A stretch of DNA of 64,000 nt. Origin: Crambe crambe (Eukaryota; Porifera; Demospongiae; Poecilosclerida; Crambeidae). Below the pieces are notes generated by a model. That model searched no databases and was not told where the DNA came from. It saw only the letters and a list, made by a program, of their open reading frames with translations. This document shows, piece by piece, positions 24,801-33,155 of this stretch (the stretch's first letter is position 1; each line of letters opens with the position of its first letter). The stretch is from the NCBI GenBank assembly GCA_963924555.1, contig OZ004597.1:4916404-4980403 (forward strand). The letters are read 5' to 3'. The position numbers and the translations under genes were made by a program.

Positions 24801-26746
24801 TTTTCTTGTGGCAAGGCAATATTTTTTGAAAGTCTGATTGGGTGGTTGGAGAACCAATTAACCAATATTTCATGTGGTAAACTTGTTCAAAGTTCAGGAC
24901 AATTGGAGAACCAACCTGCTTTGTTTATTCTTGTACACAGCTGTGGAGTCTCTGAAACTGCTTGTTGATTGTGGAAAAGATGACGACGAAAAGGTCATAA
25001 CAGGATTGACATCATTAGCTGCTCAAGTAGCATTTGAAGTAAGCATATCACTGTGGATATATACCAATCTGAGGTTTCTCCTTTCACGTTCATTTTTATT
25101 ATTTCATTGCAGCAGAGCAATCATAGTTTAGCAGTAGTGGCACTGGATGAACTAGTAAAGACTTGCTCTAAAACTGAACAAACATTCACAGCTCTCAGGT
25201 GCCTTTTAAGAATCAAACTCACCAACATGGATTCTATGCATACCCCTCAAAACAAATCGTGAGTTCAATTGGTGTATGTATAATTGGGGCAATAGAAGCA
25301 AACCTCACACTATGAAGTCCACCAAGGGATTTCTACTATTATGTTGCAATTTCTTTTCTGGTTTTCATGAATGACCTTGGGTAAACTGAGCATGCACACT
25401 CACCTCACAATTGATGCTTGCATTTCCCTAGCTGTATTCATTATTTCTAATGTCATAGAGCTTCCATTAGAGACATGTTGCAGTACTTGAAGCAGGCCAC
25501 AACCCTCCTACCTTCCTTGGACTCACCAACTTCTCAACAGAAAGAAGCTAATTGGTTTCTTAAAGTGGCATGGAACCTTGCACTCCAATGTAACTTAAAC
25601 TACAAGGAAATGGCTGATTTCTTCATCATTTGTCACCAGTTATCTTGCTGTCTTCCCTCTGATATATCTGTGTTAAGGAGGCAGCGATCTTGCCAGTTGA
25701 TGGCTGCAGCAGCTTTTATACAACTTGCTAGAGCTGCAGATAGTCATGAAGAAAAGGTAATGGAAAATATTTTATGAAAAATTATAGTCTTACCCAACAC
25801 CCACATAATATTCTGCTATGAATATAGTGTACAGCTAATGCATTTTTTTTGTTAGCTGGTACTAGAATGAATATAAGCTTAGTGTTAATTGACAGTCATA
25901 TATAGCTAAAGCATTGCCTACCATGTAAGCTTTTAATGCTGTTCTTCAGTAAACTTTTTAAAGAACTTCTCTTACCATTGAACCTGCACTTAGGAGACAG
26001 CCTTACTTTCAGTATTGGACCATGTTTCAACATGTCACTCCATCAGCCAGCAGCTAGAAGGAGGAGGCATGGCCAGAGCTCCTAAAGATCCCACTCCTTC
26101 CTTACTCTTACTGTATGAGTTTGAAGCTAAGCTCTTGTTGGGCCACTCTGATCTCCAAGGATTGCTGGACAAGGTGTCCCAACTTCCTTCTGTGGAGGCC
26201 AAGACTCTGGAAACCATGGCTGCTCTCTGTGTTAGAGTTCCTCCAACAGGTGAAGCATTCATAAATTCATGAACCACCTTATATTTGATTCAACATAAGT
26301 TTATAATAAATACTAATCTGTTGGACCTTGGTGTTTGAATATAATAATTATAACTAAAGCAAATATGTAATTGATAAACCATTTAGAAACTATATTTTCC
26401 TGGCTGTGTACCAGGCTGTGCTCTCTACATTATTTTAATACTGGCTGGCTGATAATGGATATAATTTCACATTTTGGCTAATTTTGATTGATCTATATTT
26501 ATTTAGTGTATTCTTGACTTAATTGTTCATCTAGAGGAGACATACAAAATTGGTATCCAGGCATTGAAGATTGCAATTGAAGTCCACACCCAGACTAGTC
26601 CCCTTGATGGGGAGCGGCTGAGCAGGTGCTACCACAGTTTGGTGCAGTTAGTGATGGGAAGGGACAGTGGCACTGAAAGCATGGATGGACAAGAATCACT
26701 AAAAGTTCTCAACCAAATATTGGATCTGCTTGATTCCAAAGCTAAG
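9838..26746 (+). CDS. TEX11: TEX11/SPO22/ZIP4-like meiotic TPR protein
   Basis: Eighteen exons join in phase with GT-AG introns: 9838-9898, 9972-10229, 10648-10697, 10748-10843, 10931-11011, 11072-11157, 11218-11351, 11417-11512, 11668-11749, 11917-12004, 12215-12278, 15008-15189, 24501-24648, 24941-25038, 25113-25258, 25459-25756, 25994-26249 and 26535-26746. The product is all-helical with TPR-like repeats. Landmarks match animal TEX11: ESYEIG, ARTLRLLANTLLEWD, ALSAVGLANSEHSHASGL, IEDIITG, ALSWYNYSLSL, TALRCLLRIKL and EANWFLKVAWNLALQ. TEX11/ZIP4 scaffolds crossover and synapsis factors on meiotic chromosomes. The start ATG 9838 follows a GC-rich segment. After 26746 the frame hits a stop at 26767, and I found no convincing last exon, so the C-terminus is either short or undetected. 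Introns 11 and 12 (2.7 and 9.3 kb) contain minus-strand genes. Confidence 0.85.
12279..13020. other. Intron 11 of the TEX11-like gene, 5' part
   Basis: No gene seen. It contains degenerate short direct repeats near 12500-12780 (TGCTAGCTAG, GATCGCTCATACTGTAG) and, at 12863-12883, one end of the TAGCCTCGT..AGGCCT element family without a matching partner. Confidence 0.45.
13021..14422 (-). CDS. Secreted CAP (CRISP/Ag5/PR-1) protein with Pro/Thr-rich tail
   Basis: Five exons on the minus strand: 14422-14252, 14193-13960, 13672-13566, about 13519-13425, and about 13353-13021. A hydrophobic signal peptide (about residues 8-25) precedes the CAP domain: ILDEHNRLRG, VWNNELARIAQNHAQQC, FVGENIA, the CAP signature GHYTQVVW interrupted by an intron, and VGCGAF and FFVCNYGP. 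A small cysteine-rich segment follows (CSQCPAGLTTC, GLC). The last exon is a repetitive TAPPSTAPPRTAPP-type region of about 80 residues, then a short IRIITTVIKTALPQFL end. CAP proteins are extracellular with diverse roles. The gene lies antisense in TEX11 intron 11. The last two exon borders are approximate. Confidence 0.8.
15419..16109. mobile_element. Non-autonomous Mutator-like element, copy A
   Basis: It is bounded by perfect 9-bp duplications AGGATCTAC (15410-15418 and 16110-16118). The terminal inverted repeats run about 65 bp: AGCCTCTTTT..GGGGAAAAAGAG..TATCCACTGTTTGCGC on the left, and the complement ending GAGGCTGGGTTCGAGGCTA on the right. The left end lacks the outermost TAGCCTCGAACCC part. 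No transposase is encoded. The interior is close to copy B at 32351-33155. Confidence 0.8.
16110..17109. other. TEX11 intron 12 segment with degenerate tandem repeats
   Basis: From about 16108 to 16310 the phrase AGGATCTAGAGT..GCCATCACAGCTAGCT..ACCATCTTCATATGTGTGC recurs three or four times (unit about 65 bp), continuing a copy before the element at 15384-15418. The rest shows no gene. Confidence 0.45.
16861..16999. repeat. Dispersed repeat, partner of 19085-19215
   Basis: It shares GCGCATGCG, TAGGACGTACG, ACATATTTATA, ACTAGTGTGGGGC and GCCCCAAT in the same order and orientation as 19085-19215. The two lie either side of the multipass gene and STPR-like fragment. Confidence 0.55.
17110..18030 (-). 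CDS. Multipass membrane protein with possible LRAT/NlpC-like domain
   Basis: A single-exon 306-residue ORF. Two N-terminal hydrophobic segments (about 8-27 and 35-65) precede a soluble domain of about 130 residues, and three or more membrane segments follow (about 205-225, 228-245, 270-300). The soluble domain has a His in THWIVAIE, a GYVTRK strand and an NTCQEFAVDIAF helix. That order (His on a strand, then Asn-x-Cys on a helix with following aromatic) resembles permuted papain-like LRAT/NlpC-P60 domains, which would make it an acyltransferase or peptidase. This is only pattern-based. It lies antisense in TEX11 intron 12. No close family is recognised. Confidence 0.6.
   Translation of the reverse strand: MESELILLLEKLSILLSFLTLFMTLWWYKYEIMYRSLLVIIAFLGFWWPVLHFVPYGLILWRVYIGANVTTQSKMFIGQHIEGTVNESNDPSNASTHWIVAIEKRSDFLYTHAVGQVISGKGIKKPFKWVSSDYLKKNYTLTHVGYVTRKNTQQKMEEVVDLEPMISGNTCQEFAVDIAFQLSSSRTFTFMKTMTILRVRTVVFYTLICLSVVMYITKLHWIARILNAIVLLNVFVAMELSRIGVHNTAQQGYLPVVKAYFRYPKPVNFLQILLLSLAIFVLYHEMGLVKTASVAFVVLIVISMKA
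18031..18879. other. TEX11 intron 12 segment, no gene seen
   Basis: Contains short direct repeats such as GGTCACAGATGAA (18575-18630) and CTATTCATGRATGAGGTTACTA (18145-18195, quoted as a consensus in part). No coding signal. Confidence 0.4.
18880..19093 (-). pseudogene. STPR-like basic repeat fragment, probably from a transposon
   Basis: The minus frame gives about 70 residues of Arg/Glu/Ala-rich repeats with a period near 23: RRREIERVHRAAETTEEH, then RRRHKRDQALHEEK. This resembles the STPR (score-and-three) DNA-binding repeats seen at the N-termini of many Helitron/PIF1-associated ORFs in invertebrates. It is cut short on both sides and fused to unrelated sequence, so it is probably a dead remnant. 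It adjoins the dispersed repeat at 19085-19215. Confidence 0.5.
19085..19215. repeat. Dispersed repeat, partner of 16861-16999
   Basis: Same ordered motifs as 16861-16999, ending ACTAGTGTGGGGCTCGC..CTCACCCCAATTATAG. It may be the end of a Helitron-like or MITE family. Confidence 0.5.
19672..20089 (-). CDS. Small secreted or membrane Ig-domain protein, partial model
   Basis: Exon 20089-20014 encodes a start Met and a strong signal peptide (VLILNVLLVILYCSTG). Exon 19941-19672 joins in phase and encodes one Ig domain: Cys in VHFNCSLSG, Trp in PQWMIDG and Cys in ERYTCFIRF, with N-glycosylation sites. A GT donor at 19671 implies further exons downstream; a candidate with a donor-like GAAGGTAATG end lies near 19580-19635, but its joining is unsure. 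The fold and the neighbouring Ig/FN3 genes suggest a cell-surface or secreted recognition role. It is antisense in TEX11 intron 12. Confidence 0.65.
20434..21233 (-). CDS. Secreted FN3-like protein with hydrophobic C-terminus
   Basis: Two exons, 21233-20870 and 20810-20434, join in phase. A signal peptide (LILAAVSIMLWIKQITS) leads into an FN3/Ig-like domain of about 95 residues: PFITFASPANVCNGMVHVQW, KYELQYK, SVCLNVSSGKRIYTRVRAR. The second exon encodes a second beta-rich region with several N-x-S/T sites and ends in HCISFYIIICILSYIISQ, a hydrophobic tail that fits a GPI signal or a terminal anchor. No specific family is recognised. It is one of three adjacent minus-strand genes of this type. 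Confidence 0.65.
21415..22955 (-). CDS. Single-Ig type I membrane receptor with tyrosine-rich tail
   Basis: Five exons, all with phase-1 joins: 22955-22877 (signal peptide), 22823-22521 (Ig domain), 22466-22278 (stalk), 21727-21626 (membrane segment) and 21569-21415 (cytoplasmic tail). The Ig exon has Cys in ASFGCALNG, Trp in PTGWYING and Cys in TTYQCYFEL. The stalk is Thr/Pro-rich. The membrane exon reads FSVGLAVLMLVLAATLSFIAY followed by KRCHKKK, a stop-transfer. The tail carries four tyrosines, two in YxxI settings (YQEI, YDTI). The exon-per-module layout with symmetric phase is typical of shuffled surface receptors. Ligand and signalling are unknown; an immune-type role is inference. Confidence 0.7.
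22956..23822. other. TEX11 intron 12 segment, no gene seen
   Basis: Contains a direct duplication of GCACTCTCTATGTAGGGTTA at 23292-23333. GTAGGGTTAGC recurs in the palindromic repeat downstream, so this is a fragment of that family. Confidence 0.45.
23823..24129. repeat. Palindromic foldback MITE, about 307 bp
   Basis: Two arms of about 125 bp are near-perfect inverted copies (23823-23950 and 24003-24129), with a loop of about 55 bp. Ends read ACAAGTGAAAGGA. The arm contains TAAATAAAAAGGCCATGTAG and CAGTGATGTAGGGATTATTA. It would form a long hairpin RNA if transcribed with TEX11 intron 12. Confidence 0.85.
24178..24300. repeat. Partial copy of the 23823-24129 palindromic repeat
   Basis: Shares TAAATAAAAAGGCCATGTAG, GCCTTCAATCCCTACAT, CACTGCCT-like and CTGCTTGGTTTAGGCAGTGAT blocks with the palindrome, but with deletions. 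Confidence 0.65.
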
Positions 26747-27309
26747 GTACCTAGCTATAACTACTGAAGTATGTACATTGTTAAGATTGATAGAGCAAAT
26801 AATTATACGTGCTGTATTCTATTAATTAGAACAGCTCAAGGTACTTGAAATGTGCTATGTAAGTATCGAATGTGTGGATAGTGGAATAATATATTGCCTC
26901 TATTTTTGCAAGTATTAGAATAATATAGAAAACACTTGATGCATATACATGATGTATACTGCTGCATGCATGCATACATGATGTATGCTGCTGATGTATA
27001 CATGCTTAATGCTGCTGCATGCATGCATACATAATGCAATCTCTTTATGGAGTGAGTAATTTCTGCTATATTACATATTCTAACGTTGGAGCTTCTTTGC
27101 ATGGGTAAGAAGTGCAAGTGTTTAATGATGCATCATCTGATTGATCAAAGTGTGTTCTATTTCTCCTATGAATTCTTTGTGTGGGGTAAAGCTCTAGTTT
27201 TCATAGTGCACATACTGTCTAAAGATTTATTTTTATTGAAGATCATGTTATTTAATCGACACAAATGATACACAAAGAGACAATTCTAACATACAAATTT
27301 CTATTTGGA
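26747..27309. other. Downstream of the TEX11-like gene
   Basis: No convincing exon. ATGCATGCATACATRATG/TGCTGCTG direct repeats lie at 26940-27035. From 27115 begins the first copy of the duplicated block described for 27110-30870. Confidence 0.4.
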
Positions 27310-27530
27310 ATTACGATCATTGTCACTGAGCATAGAGCTCAATCATGAACATTTCACCACTTTATCGTTGAGTATTACATAGTTGAACCTCAAGGTCATC
27401 AGTGGCTGACTGAGGCAACATCTTACAGCACTACATGGGATTTTAGACCTCACAGCAGGCACTATTACCCATGCAACCTTCTCCATCCCACAAGGGGTTA
27501 TTGTAAAACACAAAATTCGTCCTCCCCCAT
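27310..27530 (-). pseudogene. Decayed copy of the cysteine-rich secreted gene (3' end)
   Basis: The minus strand matches the last 65 residues or so of the intact gene ending at 27929 (GEGCMGNSACCEV, the STTDDLEV region, the IELYVQ end), but has lost frame and start. It is the nearest tandem relic. Confidence 0.7.
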
Positions 27531-27928
27531 AATTTCCTGTATCTCAAAAAGTACCAATACTAGCTGTCTGGGTCCAGCAAGTGTTTAATGATGCATCACA
27601 GTTTGAAATCAGATCAGAGTGTGTTCTATTTCTCCTATAAATTCTTTATTAAACTTGTGTGGGGTAAAGCTCTAGTTTTCATAGTAATCTGATTAGTTAT
27701 AAAGACCACCCTACTTTGAATGTGGAGGCTTTATGTAGCTATACTACAGACTAATACTTTCATTGCAGTGCACATACTGTCTAAAGCAACGATGCATATT
27801 TATTTTTATTGAAGACCAAGTAATTTAATAGACACAAATGACAATTCTATTTGTAATCAGCATATACATTAGGATATTACAAAGAGATTTTCTAATATAC
27901 AAGTTTCTATTTGGAATTACAATTATTG

Positions 27929-29543
27929 TCACTGAACATAGAGCTCAATCAAACTGACATGAACATTTTCACCACTTTGTGGTTGACTATTGCATAGTCG
28001 AACCTCAAGGTCATCAGTGGTTGACTGAGGCAGCGTCTTACAGAACCATGGAGGATTTTTGACCTCACAGCAGGCACTATTACCCATGCAACCTTCTCCA
28101 TCCCACAGGGGGTTATTGTAGAAACGAAAGTTAGGCCTAGTTGACTCGTAATTTCCTGTATCACAAAAAAAGTCGTCTCCAATGAACAGTGAGAATGGCC
28201 AGGTGATGTTGGGATCAATACAAGGGCATGACCCCATTCCTTGAGAATCTGCAGCAGTCATGGGCATAGCAAATGACCAGATGTGCCGTCGCGATCCAGC
28301 TGGACCATGAGTCAGGGAAACACCAGATAGGTACTGGTCTTCCAGAGTCCTACCTTGAAGAGCACGAGCGAAAGCATGCGTGTCCCCCGTCTGGTAGCCT
28401 ATGATTCTTCCACAGATTTGCTGATACATGCGACCGTAAGAAGGATAGAAAGCAGAATCACATGTAGCTACATTTGGATCATGTCTTATGCAGGTTCTCA
28501 CTGGAGTTGTATTGAGGGTCCAATTGGTGGGGCATTGTTGAGTAGGATCGGACATGTTAAGAAAAGCAATACGACTCCACTGGCCAGGACCACCACATGG
28601 ACAAGTGATGGCATCATAGACTATAGAGGTTCCAGAATGGACTGGAAATGATTAATTACATCCGCCTTGCGGTGTTCCGTATATTTATGGTAATACTTAC
28701 CGGATATTGTATTCTGGGCCGGCTGTTTCCATCAATTAATTAACTGTCTAGTGAATTTCTACAACCAAATATGTACCCCAAATGGATAAAAACAATACCA
28801 TGCAACACTGCAAACTTTATATGAACTGCTTATATTACAGTATGAGCTGGATAGGTTAAACTTGGTCCTAGAAAATGACGCAAAGCAGGTATACTATTTG
28901 ACAAAGAAAGGTGTAGTAGTTAGTAACAATGTAGTAGAAAGTTGATATGTATCTTTTAAAACAATTTACTAACATGTACTTCAAGTCCTCAACCACATTA
29001 ACTATGGATGATAGAACTACTTCAGGAGATAAAATTACACAAAGTATTTATATGCAATTTTAACTGCTTGAGCACACTTTAACTCGAGTTTTGCTCTGAT
29101 AATAATCCCAGGGTCTTGGCATCTTGTAGTATAGTCTCCCTGGCAGAGTTCAGCCTCTTCACAGCCACTTACAAGCTTGTACGGTTAACCACTAAAGTGA
29201 TCTTTCCTGTTCATGGAGATACAGCTGCAGCGCAATAGGCGCAACACGGATATCACACGACCGGAAGTGCTTGTTAATATTAATTTAATAGGCGTTTCCA
29301 GTCCATGTAGGAACCTATATAGTCTATGATGGCATTAACTGTACCTCGAACAGTATCCATGACGGTCTGTGTGCGGTTGTTTCTCCCGGCCTCTAGGTCA
29401 ACCTGGGAAGGACACATCCCTCGTTGTTGTCCCTGAATGACCTCTACTGGCACTCTGAATGGAGGAGGAGAGGCTTGAGGTAGTCCGGTCTGGCCCACAC
29501 ACAGAGTAAAGCTCAGGGAAAGAGTAAGTAGACTCCAATACAT
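27929..29543 (-). CDS. Secreted cysteine-rich protein of a fibrinogen-like/GXXX sponge family
   Basis: Two exons, 29543-29316 and 28641-27929, join in phase 1. The first encodes a signal peptide (SLLTLSLSFTLCVGQ), a Pro-rich stretch, CPSQVDLEAGRNN and a helix. The second reads CPCGGPGQWSRIAFLNM, SDPTQQCPTNWTL, CDSAFYPSYGRMYQQICGR, HIWSFA, CPCID, FIGDDFFCDTGN, NNPLWDGEGC, ACCEVKNPPWFC, DDLEVRLC, and ends IELYVQ. The WxRIAFLNMxDPTQxCP start and the late GDDFFCD..PLWDGxGC..CC block are seen in secreted invertebrate proteins related to fibrinogen-like ends. I cannot name a function. About 14 cysteines suggest an extracellular disulfide-bonded fold. Confidence 0.7.
28790..29270. other. Intron of the cysteine-rich gene
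   Basis: The intron between 29316 and 28641 is about 670 bp. No additional gene or clear repeat was seen. Confidence 0.45.
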
Positions 29544-30039
29544 GATGTAGCTAGAGAACTGATATCAAGACTAAGAAGGATTCATTGGACAAGATATTTA
29601 ACTTGATTGCAGTGGAAGTAGCTAGGTCTAAAAACATGACCTTTTTATAATTGATACACCTCATGCATGAGTGAGTGACTCAACTAACCAGAACCTGATT
29701 AGAGTGAGAAACTTCATGTTGAGACCATAAACAACAGTACAGAGGGGAAATCTGATGACCTTTTCCTCTTCAGATTTTAGCACCATTTCTAGTAGAGAAT
29801 GTTAATTAGTCAAATATTTATGACTAGCTGTCTGGATCCAGCAAATGATGCATCACAATTTGGAATCATGATAGATCAGAGTGTGTTCTATTTTTCCTAT
29901 AAATTCCTGTGTGGGGCAAATCTAGTTTTCATAGTAATCTGAATTAGTTACACACTATTTATGGTTTGAAATGTGGAGGCTTTGCATATCGTAATTTAAT
30001 AGACACAAATTATACACAAAGAGACAATTCCAACATATT

Positions 30040-30270
30040 TGGAATTACAATTATTATCACTGAGCATAGAGCTCAATCAAACTGACACGAATATTTTCAC
30101 CACTTTGTTGTTGAGTATTGCATAGTCGAACCTCAAGATCGTCCGTGGTTGACTGAGCAATCTTCTCCCACAAAAGAAGTCCCACGGCAGCAAAAAAAAT
30201 CATCTCCAATGAAAAGTGAGAATGGCCAGGTAATGTTGGAATCAATGCAAGGGCATGACTCTATTCCTTG
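30040..30270 (-). pseudogene. Second decayed copy of the cysteine-rich secreted gene
   Basis: The minus strand retains the TWPF/HFSLEMIFF-equivalent segment, the STTDDLEVRLCN block and the IELYAQ end. About 45 internal residues are deleted and there are frameshifts. No 5' exon is attached. Confidence 0.7.
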
Positions 30271-30423
30271 AGGATTTGTGGGACATTGGTAGATTCTTTC
30301 ATAGATTTTGATACATGCGACTGTTAGTCTTTTGACATGTATGATAATTGATTTCCTACTCTACACCTATGCAACATGTCATGCATGAGTGAGTGACTCA
30401 ACTGGCCAGAATCTGTCAAAGTG

Positions 30424-30695
30424 CAGTGGCGGATTCAGGATGTGAGAAAGGCGCGTGAAAATTTTTGTTGGGCCACGCCCATTTTAGTTGACCACACCCA
30501 CTTCTGAGGCTGACTGCTGTGACATGGTAAGACTTAGGCAGCTATATTTTATTGGATTAGATTAGAGGATAAAGAGGATGAATTAGTCTGCTTACATCTG
30601 ACCATGCTCAGTAGGCACAGCGCGCTGCGCTGCTGGAATAGTGGCCCAAAGGGGGTTTCAATGGAAACCTTCAAACCCCCCTGGATCCACCACTG
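30424..30695. mobile_element. hAT-like MITE
   Basis: Ends are CAGTGGCGGATTCAGG and its near complement CCTGGATCCACCACTG, the usual hAT-type terminus. The flanks share AAGTG (left ...CAAAGTG, right AAGTGATG), an imperfect target duplication. The 272-bp interior has no ORF. Confidence 0.65.
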
Positions 30696-30884
30696 AAGTG
30701 ATGTTGAGATTGTAAACAACAGGACAGAGGAAGTAATTGATAGTCAAAAATTGTTCATGGGTGGGTCCAGCAAAGTGTTTAATGATGCATCATAATCCTG
30801 ATCGATCAGAGTGTGTTCTATTTCTTCTGCAAATTCTTTCTTAAACTTGTGTGGGGTAAAGCTCTAGTGGTGATTGGTAATATT

Positions 30885-30990
30885 GGTGATGGGTAAGGGG
30901 TTACTTGACTGAAGTTCACTCTCTTGTTGCTGAACTTTTTTGAACTGCACAGAGCCATCCCTACTTTCTTTTTTTATTTAGAATAAATTT
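30885..30990. repeat. Single-arm fragment of the 40068-40367 palindromic repeat
   Basis: Matches the right arm: GGTGATGGGTAAGGGGTTAC, CTGAACTTTTTTGAACTGCA and CCATCCCTACTTTC..TATTTAGAATAAAT. Confidence 0.75.
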
Positions 30991-31036
30991 TTTTTAAAAT
31001 AAGTGCACCTGTATAATAAGTTTTCCTATGGAGTGA

Positions 31037-32143
31037 TCACATCACATATAATATAACAATGCCCATTATAACTAGTAAAATCACAATTATGGTTGTCACC
31101 AGTGTATTGCGGATGTTGCAGTATGGCCAGGTTTCAAGGGGAGGTGATTGTGGTTCTTGGTGAGAGAGCTCTTGAAGCATCACATCATACTGCATTGCAA
31201 TAGTCTCTAGCAGATCCACTCTGTCACGTAAACATTCATATTTCTTACTGATTTTCTGGAAGTTGTCAGTTAGACCTCTCTTTTCATGTTGTAATTCAAT
31301 GATGGTTTGTTCATATTTTGAGATCTGGTTTGCTACATTTTCTGCTATATATCTCTTCTTTTCAGCTCGAGACATTTTTTTCCTTAGTAAATCCATGCTC
31401 AGCTTCAAGTCATCCTTTTCTGTGCTTACTTTATCTAACTTCATGTCTTTACTTTTCAATTTCTCCTCCAGTTCAGCTCTTTTCCTGTTAGTAATGTCTC
31501 TCTCTTTCTGAACTTCTTTACTTTCCGCTATTATTTGCTCATTAGCTTTCTGTAATTCAGCAAGCTTTGCTTCTAGTTGTTGTTGATCCATTTTAGCATA
31601 TTGCTTGGCTTGAACTTCAGGATCTATCCTGCTTTCTCTCAGACGAGCATCAATCTTTAGGCTGGTTCCTGTTACCATAGCTGATATATGATATCTAGTT
31701 TGTCGTTGCTCGGGTATTAGATGAAGACATGGTGAAGACTTGTGATTATCATTTGCTACCAGCTGTTTAGATTGAAATGTTGCTTTGGTTATAAAGGTGC
31801 CCTGACTTTCCTGGGCAGTTACTGAGCGATCTGTAAAGGCTTCAATATCCTGCTTGATTTTGGTCACTACATCTCTACATGATTTATGGCTTTCCAGAAT
31901 CTGTATGAATTGCTGACACTTTTCATCATCATCTCTTATCGTTTTCCACACTTTGGACAGAAGATAGAGTGTCTTGTCTCTCTTGGTTTTACCAGACTGA
32001 AGTACATTTTGGTATGTATCCTTGGAGATTATCTTCTTGGTCAGGCACTCTCCACTAATAGCAGTTACTAGGCGTTCTATTGTGTGTTCAAGTTGTGGTA
32101 AGTGGTTATCAATAGCCCTTAACCTTGATGACATTCTCGGCAT
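31037..32143 (-). CDS. CARD-like, coiled-coil, tail-anchored protein (one CARD-like domain)
   Basis: A single-exon 368-residue ORF. Residues 8-105 look like a CARD/death-fold helix bundle: LPQLEHTIERLVTAI, LTKKIISKDTYQNVL, KRDKTLYLLSKVWKTI, CQQFIQILESH, CRDVVTKIKQDI. That is the leucine/phenylalanine spacing seen in CARDs. A linker (105-180) and a long coiled coil (about 185-330, rich in KELQ heptads) follow. The protein ends in a 22-residue membrane segment (LVTTIIVILLVIMGIVILYVM) at the very C-terminus. CARDs mediate homotypic assembly in innate immune and death signalling. Tail anchoring would face the domain to the cytosol. It is the first member of a minus-strand cluster. The fold is inferred from pattern only. 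Confidence 0.65.
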   Translation of the reverse strand: MPRMSSRLRAIDNHLPQLEHTIERLVTAISGECLTKKIISKDTYQNVLQSGKTKRDKTLYLLSKVWKTIRDDDEKCQQFIQILESHKSCRDVVTKIKQDIEAFTDRSVTAQESQGTFITKATFQSKQLVANDNHKSSPCLHLIPEQRQTRYHISAMVTGTSLKIDARLRESRIDPEVQAKQYAKMDQQQLEAKLAELQKANEQIIAESKEVQKERDITNRKRAELEEKLKSKDMKLDKVSTEKDDLKLSMDLLRKKMSRAEKKRYIAENVANQISKYEQTIIELQHEKRGLTDNFQKISKKYECLRDRVDLLETIAMQYDVMLQELSHQEPQSPPLETWPYCNIRNTLVTTIIVILLVIMGIVILYVM

Positions 32144-32350
32144 ACTACTTGAATCTTATCTTGGGGTCATGAGGTCACATGCATATATATGGACCACAGC
32201 TCATGTGATGTAGCTTATTGATTATTCATGTGTAGCCACACCTTACCAGATTGAAATCTACTGGTAATCTGTAACTGTAGCCAAGACCTTTGATCTATCA
32301 ATTTCAGTATCAATTATTATTGTTATAGTCAATTAAAGCACCTGTCATAC
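32144..32350. other. Short spacer before Mutator-like copy B
   Basis: Nothing beyond the 5' flank of the CARD-like gene; its last nine bases (32342-32350) are the target duplication. Confidence 0.5.
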
Positions 32351-33155
32351 TAGCCTTGAACCCAGCCTCTTTTTTCCTTTTTTTTTTGGGATGGGGAAAA
32401 AGAGAGCCTGGTATCCACTGTTTGCGCATGTGCCATTTTTTGAATTATATAATTAATAAACGCGCATGCGATGACAAGTTTTGACGTCCAGCAAGTGCTA
32501 CGATCTCATGCATGATGTCGTACTATTCCGAGTAGCCTCATATTCCGAGAATGCTTAGATCCTCCTGGGCATCAGAAGTAACAAGGGCTTCAGGGGCACA
32601 GAAGAGAAGGCTAAGACTGGCAGATGTAGCGAGGTAGTACTGGCCTAGCCTCGTCGGAGGGGCCTGGGGACGAGGCTAGTACTGGCCAAAACATCGTTGG
32701 TCGATCATCAGAGCATATATCTACATCTATGGTCAGAGCAACTAGTAGAGAGGCAACCAGTACTGCACTATGCTTCACCAGCATCATTATGAAGGGGAGA
32801 GTCTGGTAGAACAGATCTTTCTATAACCAGTTTGGTAGAAGTATCCTTCCCATCGTAGACTGCCTTGACAGCAGTGTGTATTGTTCCTTCTTCGGGAATG
32901 CCAAGTTTCTCCAAGGAGAAACGAAGAGCAGCAGCAAAGGAGCACGAGTAAAACTATAGCTAGCATGCAGTATTGTACTAGAACTAGTTGTGCAACCGCG
33001 CCCATTAATTATGATGATCGTGTAGCGGAAATATCCGAGTGATATCCTAATTCCCAGATTTCTGGGAAAAACTGGCGCATGCACAAACAGTGGATACCAG
33101 GCTCTCTTTTTCCCCCGCCCCAAAAAAAGGAAAAGAGAGGCTGGGTTCAAGGCTA
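32351..33155. mobile_element. Non-autonomous Mutator-like element, copy B
   Basis: Perfect 9-bp duplications CTGTCATAC flank it (32342-32350, 33156-33164). Ends are TAGCCTTGAACCCAGCCTCT and its complement, with TIRs of roughly 80 bp. The interior matches copy A (15419-16109), including GATGACAAGTTTTGACGTC and ACTGGCCAAAACATCGTTGG. No transposase. The 9-bp duplications and TIR length point to the Mutator superfamily, which is inference. Confidence 0.85.
32646..32678. mobile_element. 33-bp minimal element nested in copy B
   Basis: Copy A reads GTAGTACTGGCCAAAAC without interruption. In copy B a 33-bp palindromic sequence starting TAGCCTCGTC and ending GACGAGGCTA is inserted and flanked by the 9-bp duplication GTACTGGCC (32637-32645, 32679-32687). 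Its termini match the element at 846-2421, so it is essentially two joined element ends. Confidence 0.8.

Larger units (their letters stand above)
27110..30870. repeat. Four copies of a ~110-bp block marking tandem duplication
   Basis: The block GTTTAATGATGCATCA..GATCAGAGTGTGTTCTATTT..GTGTGGGGTAAAGCTCTAG occurs at about 27115-27215, 27570-27690, 29835-29945 and 30765-30870, always in the same orientation. Three copies lie beside intact or decayed copies of the cysteine-rich gene, so each appears to be the flank of one duplicated unit. Confidence 0.75.

Noticed and set aside
27086-27268. Possible last TEX11 exon near 27060-27106 followed by GTAAGA
   Set aside because: The reading does not resemble the conserved TEX11 C-terminus and the region is part of the duplicated ~110-bp block.
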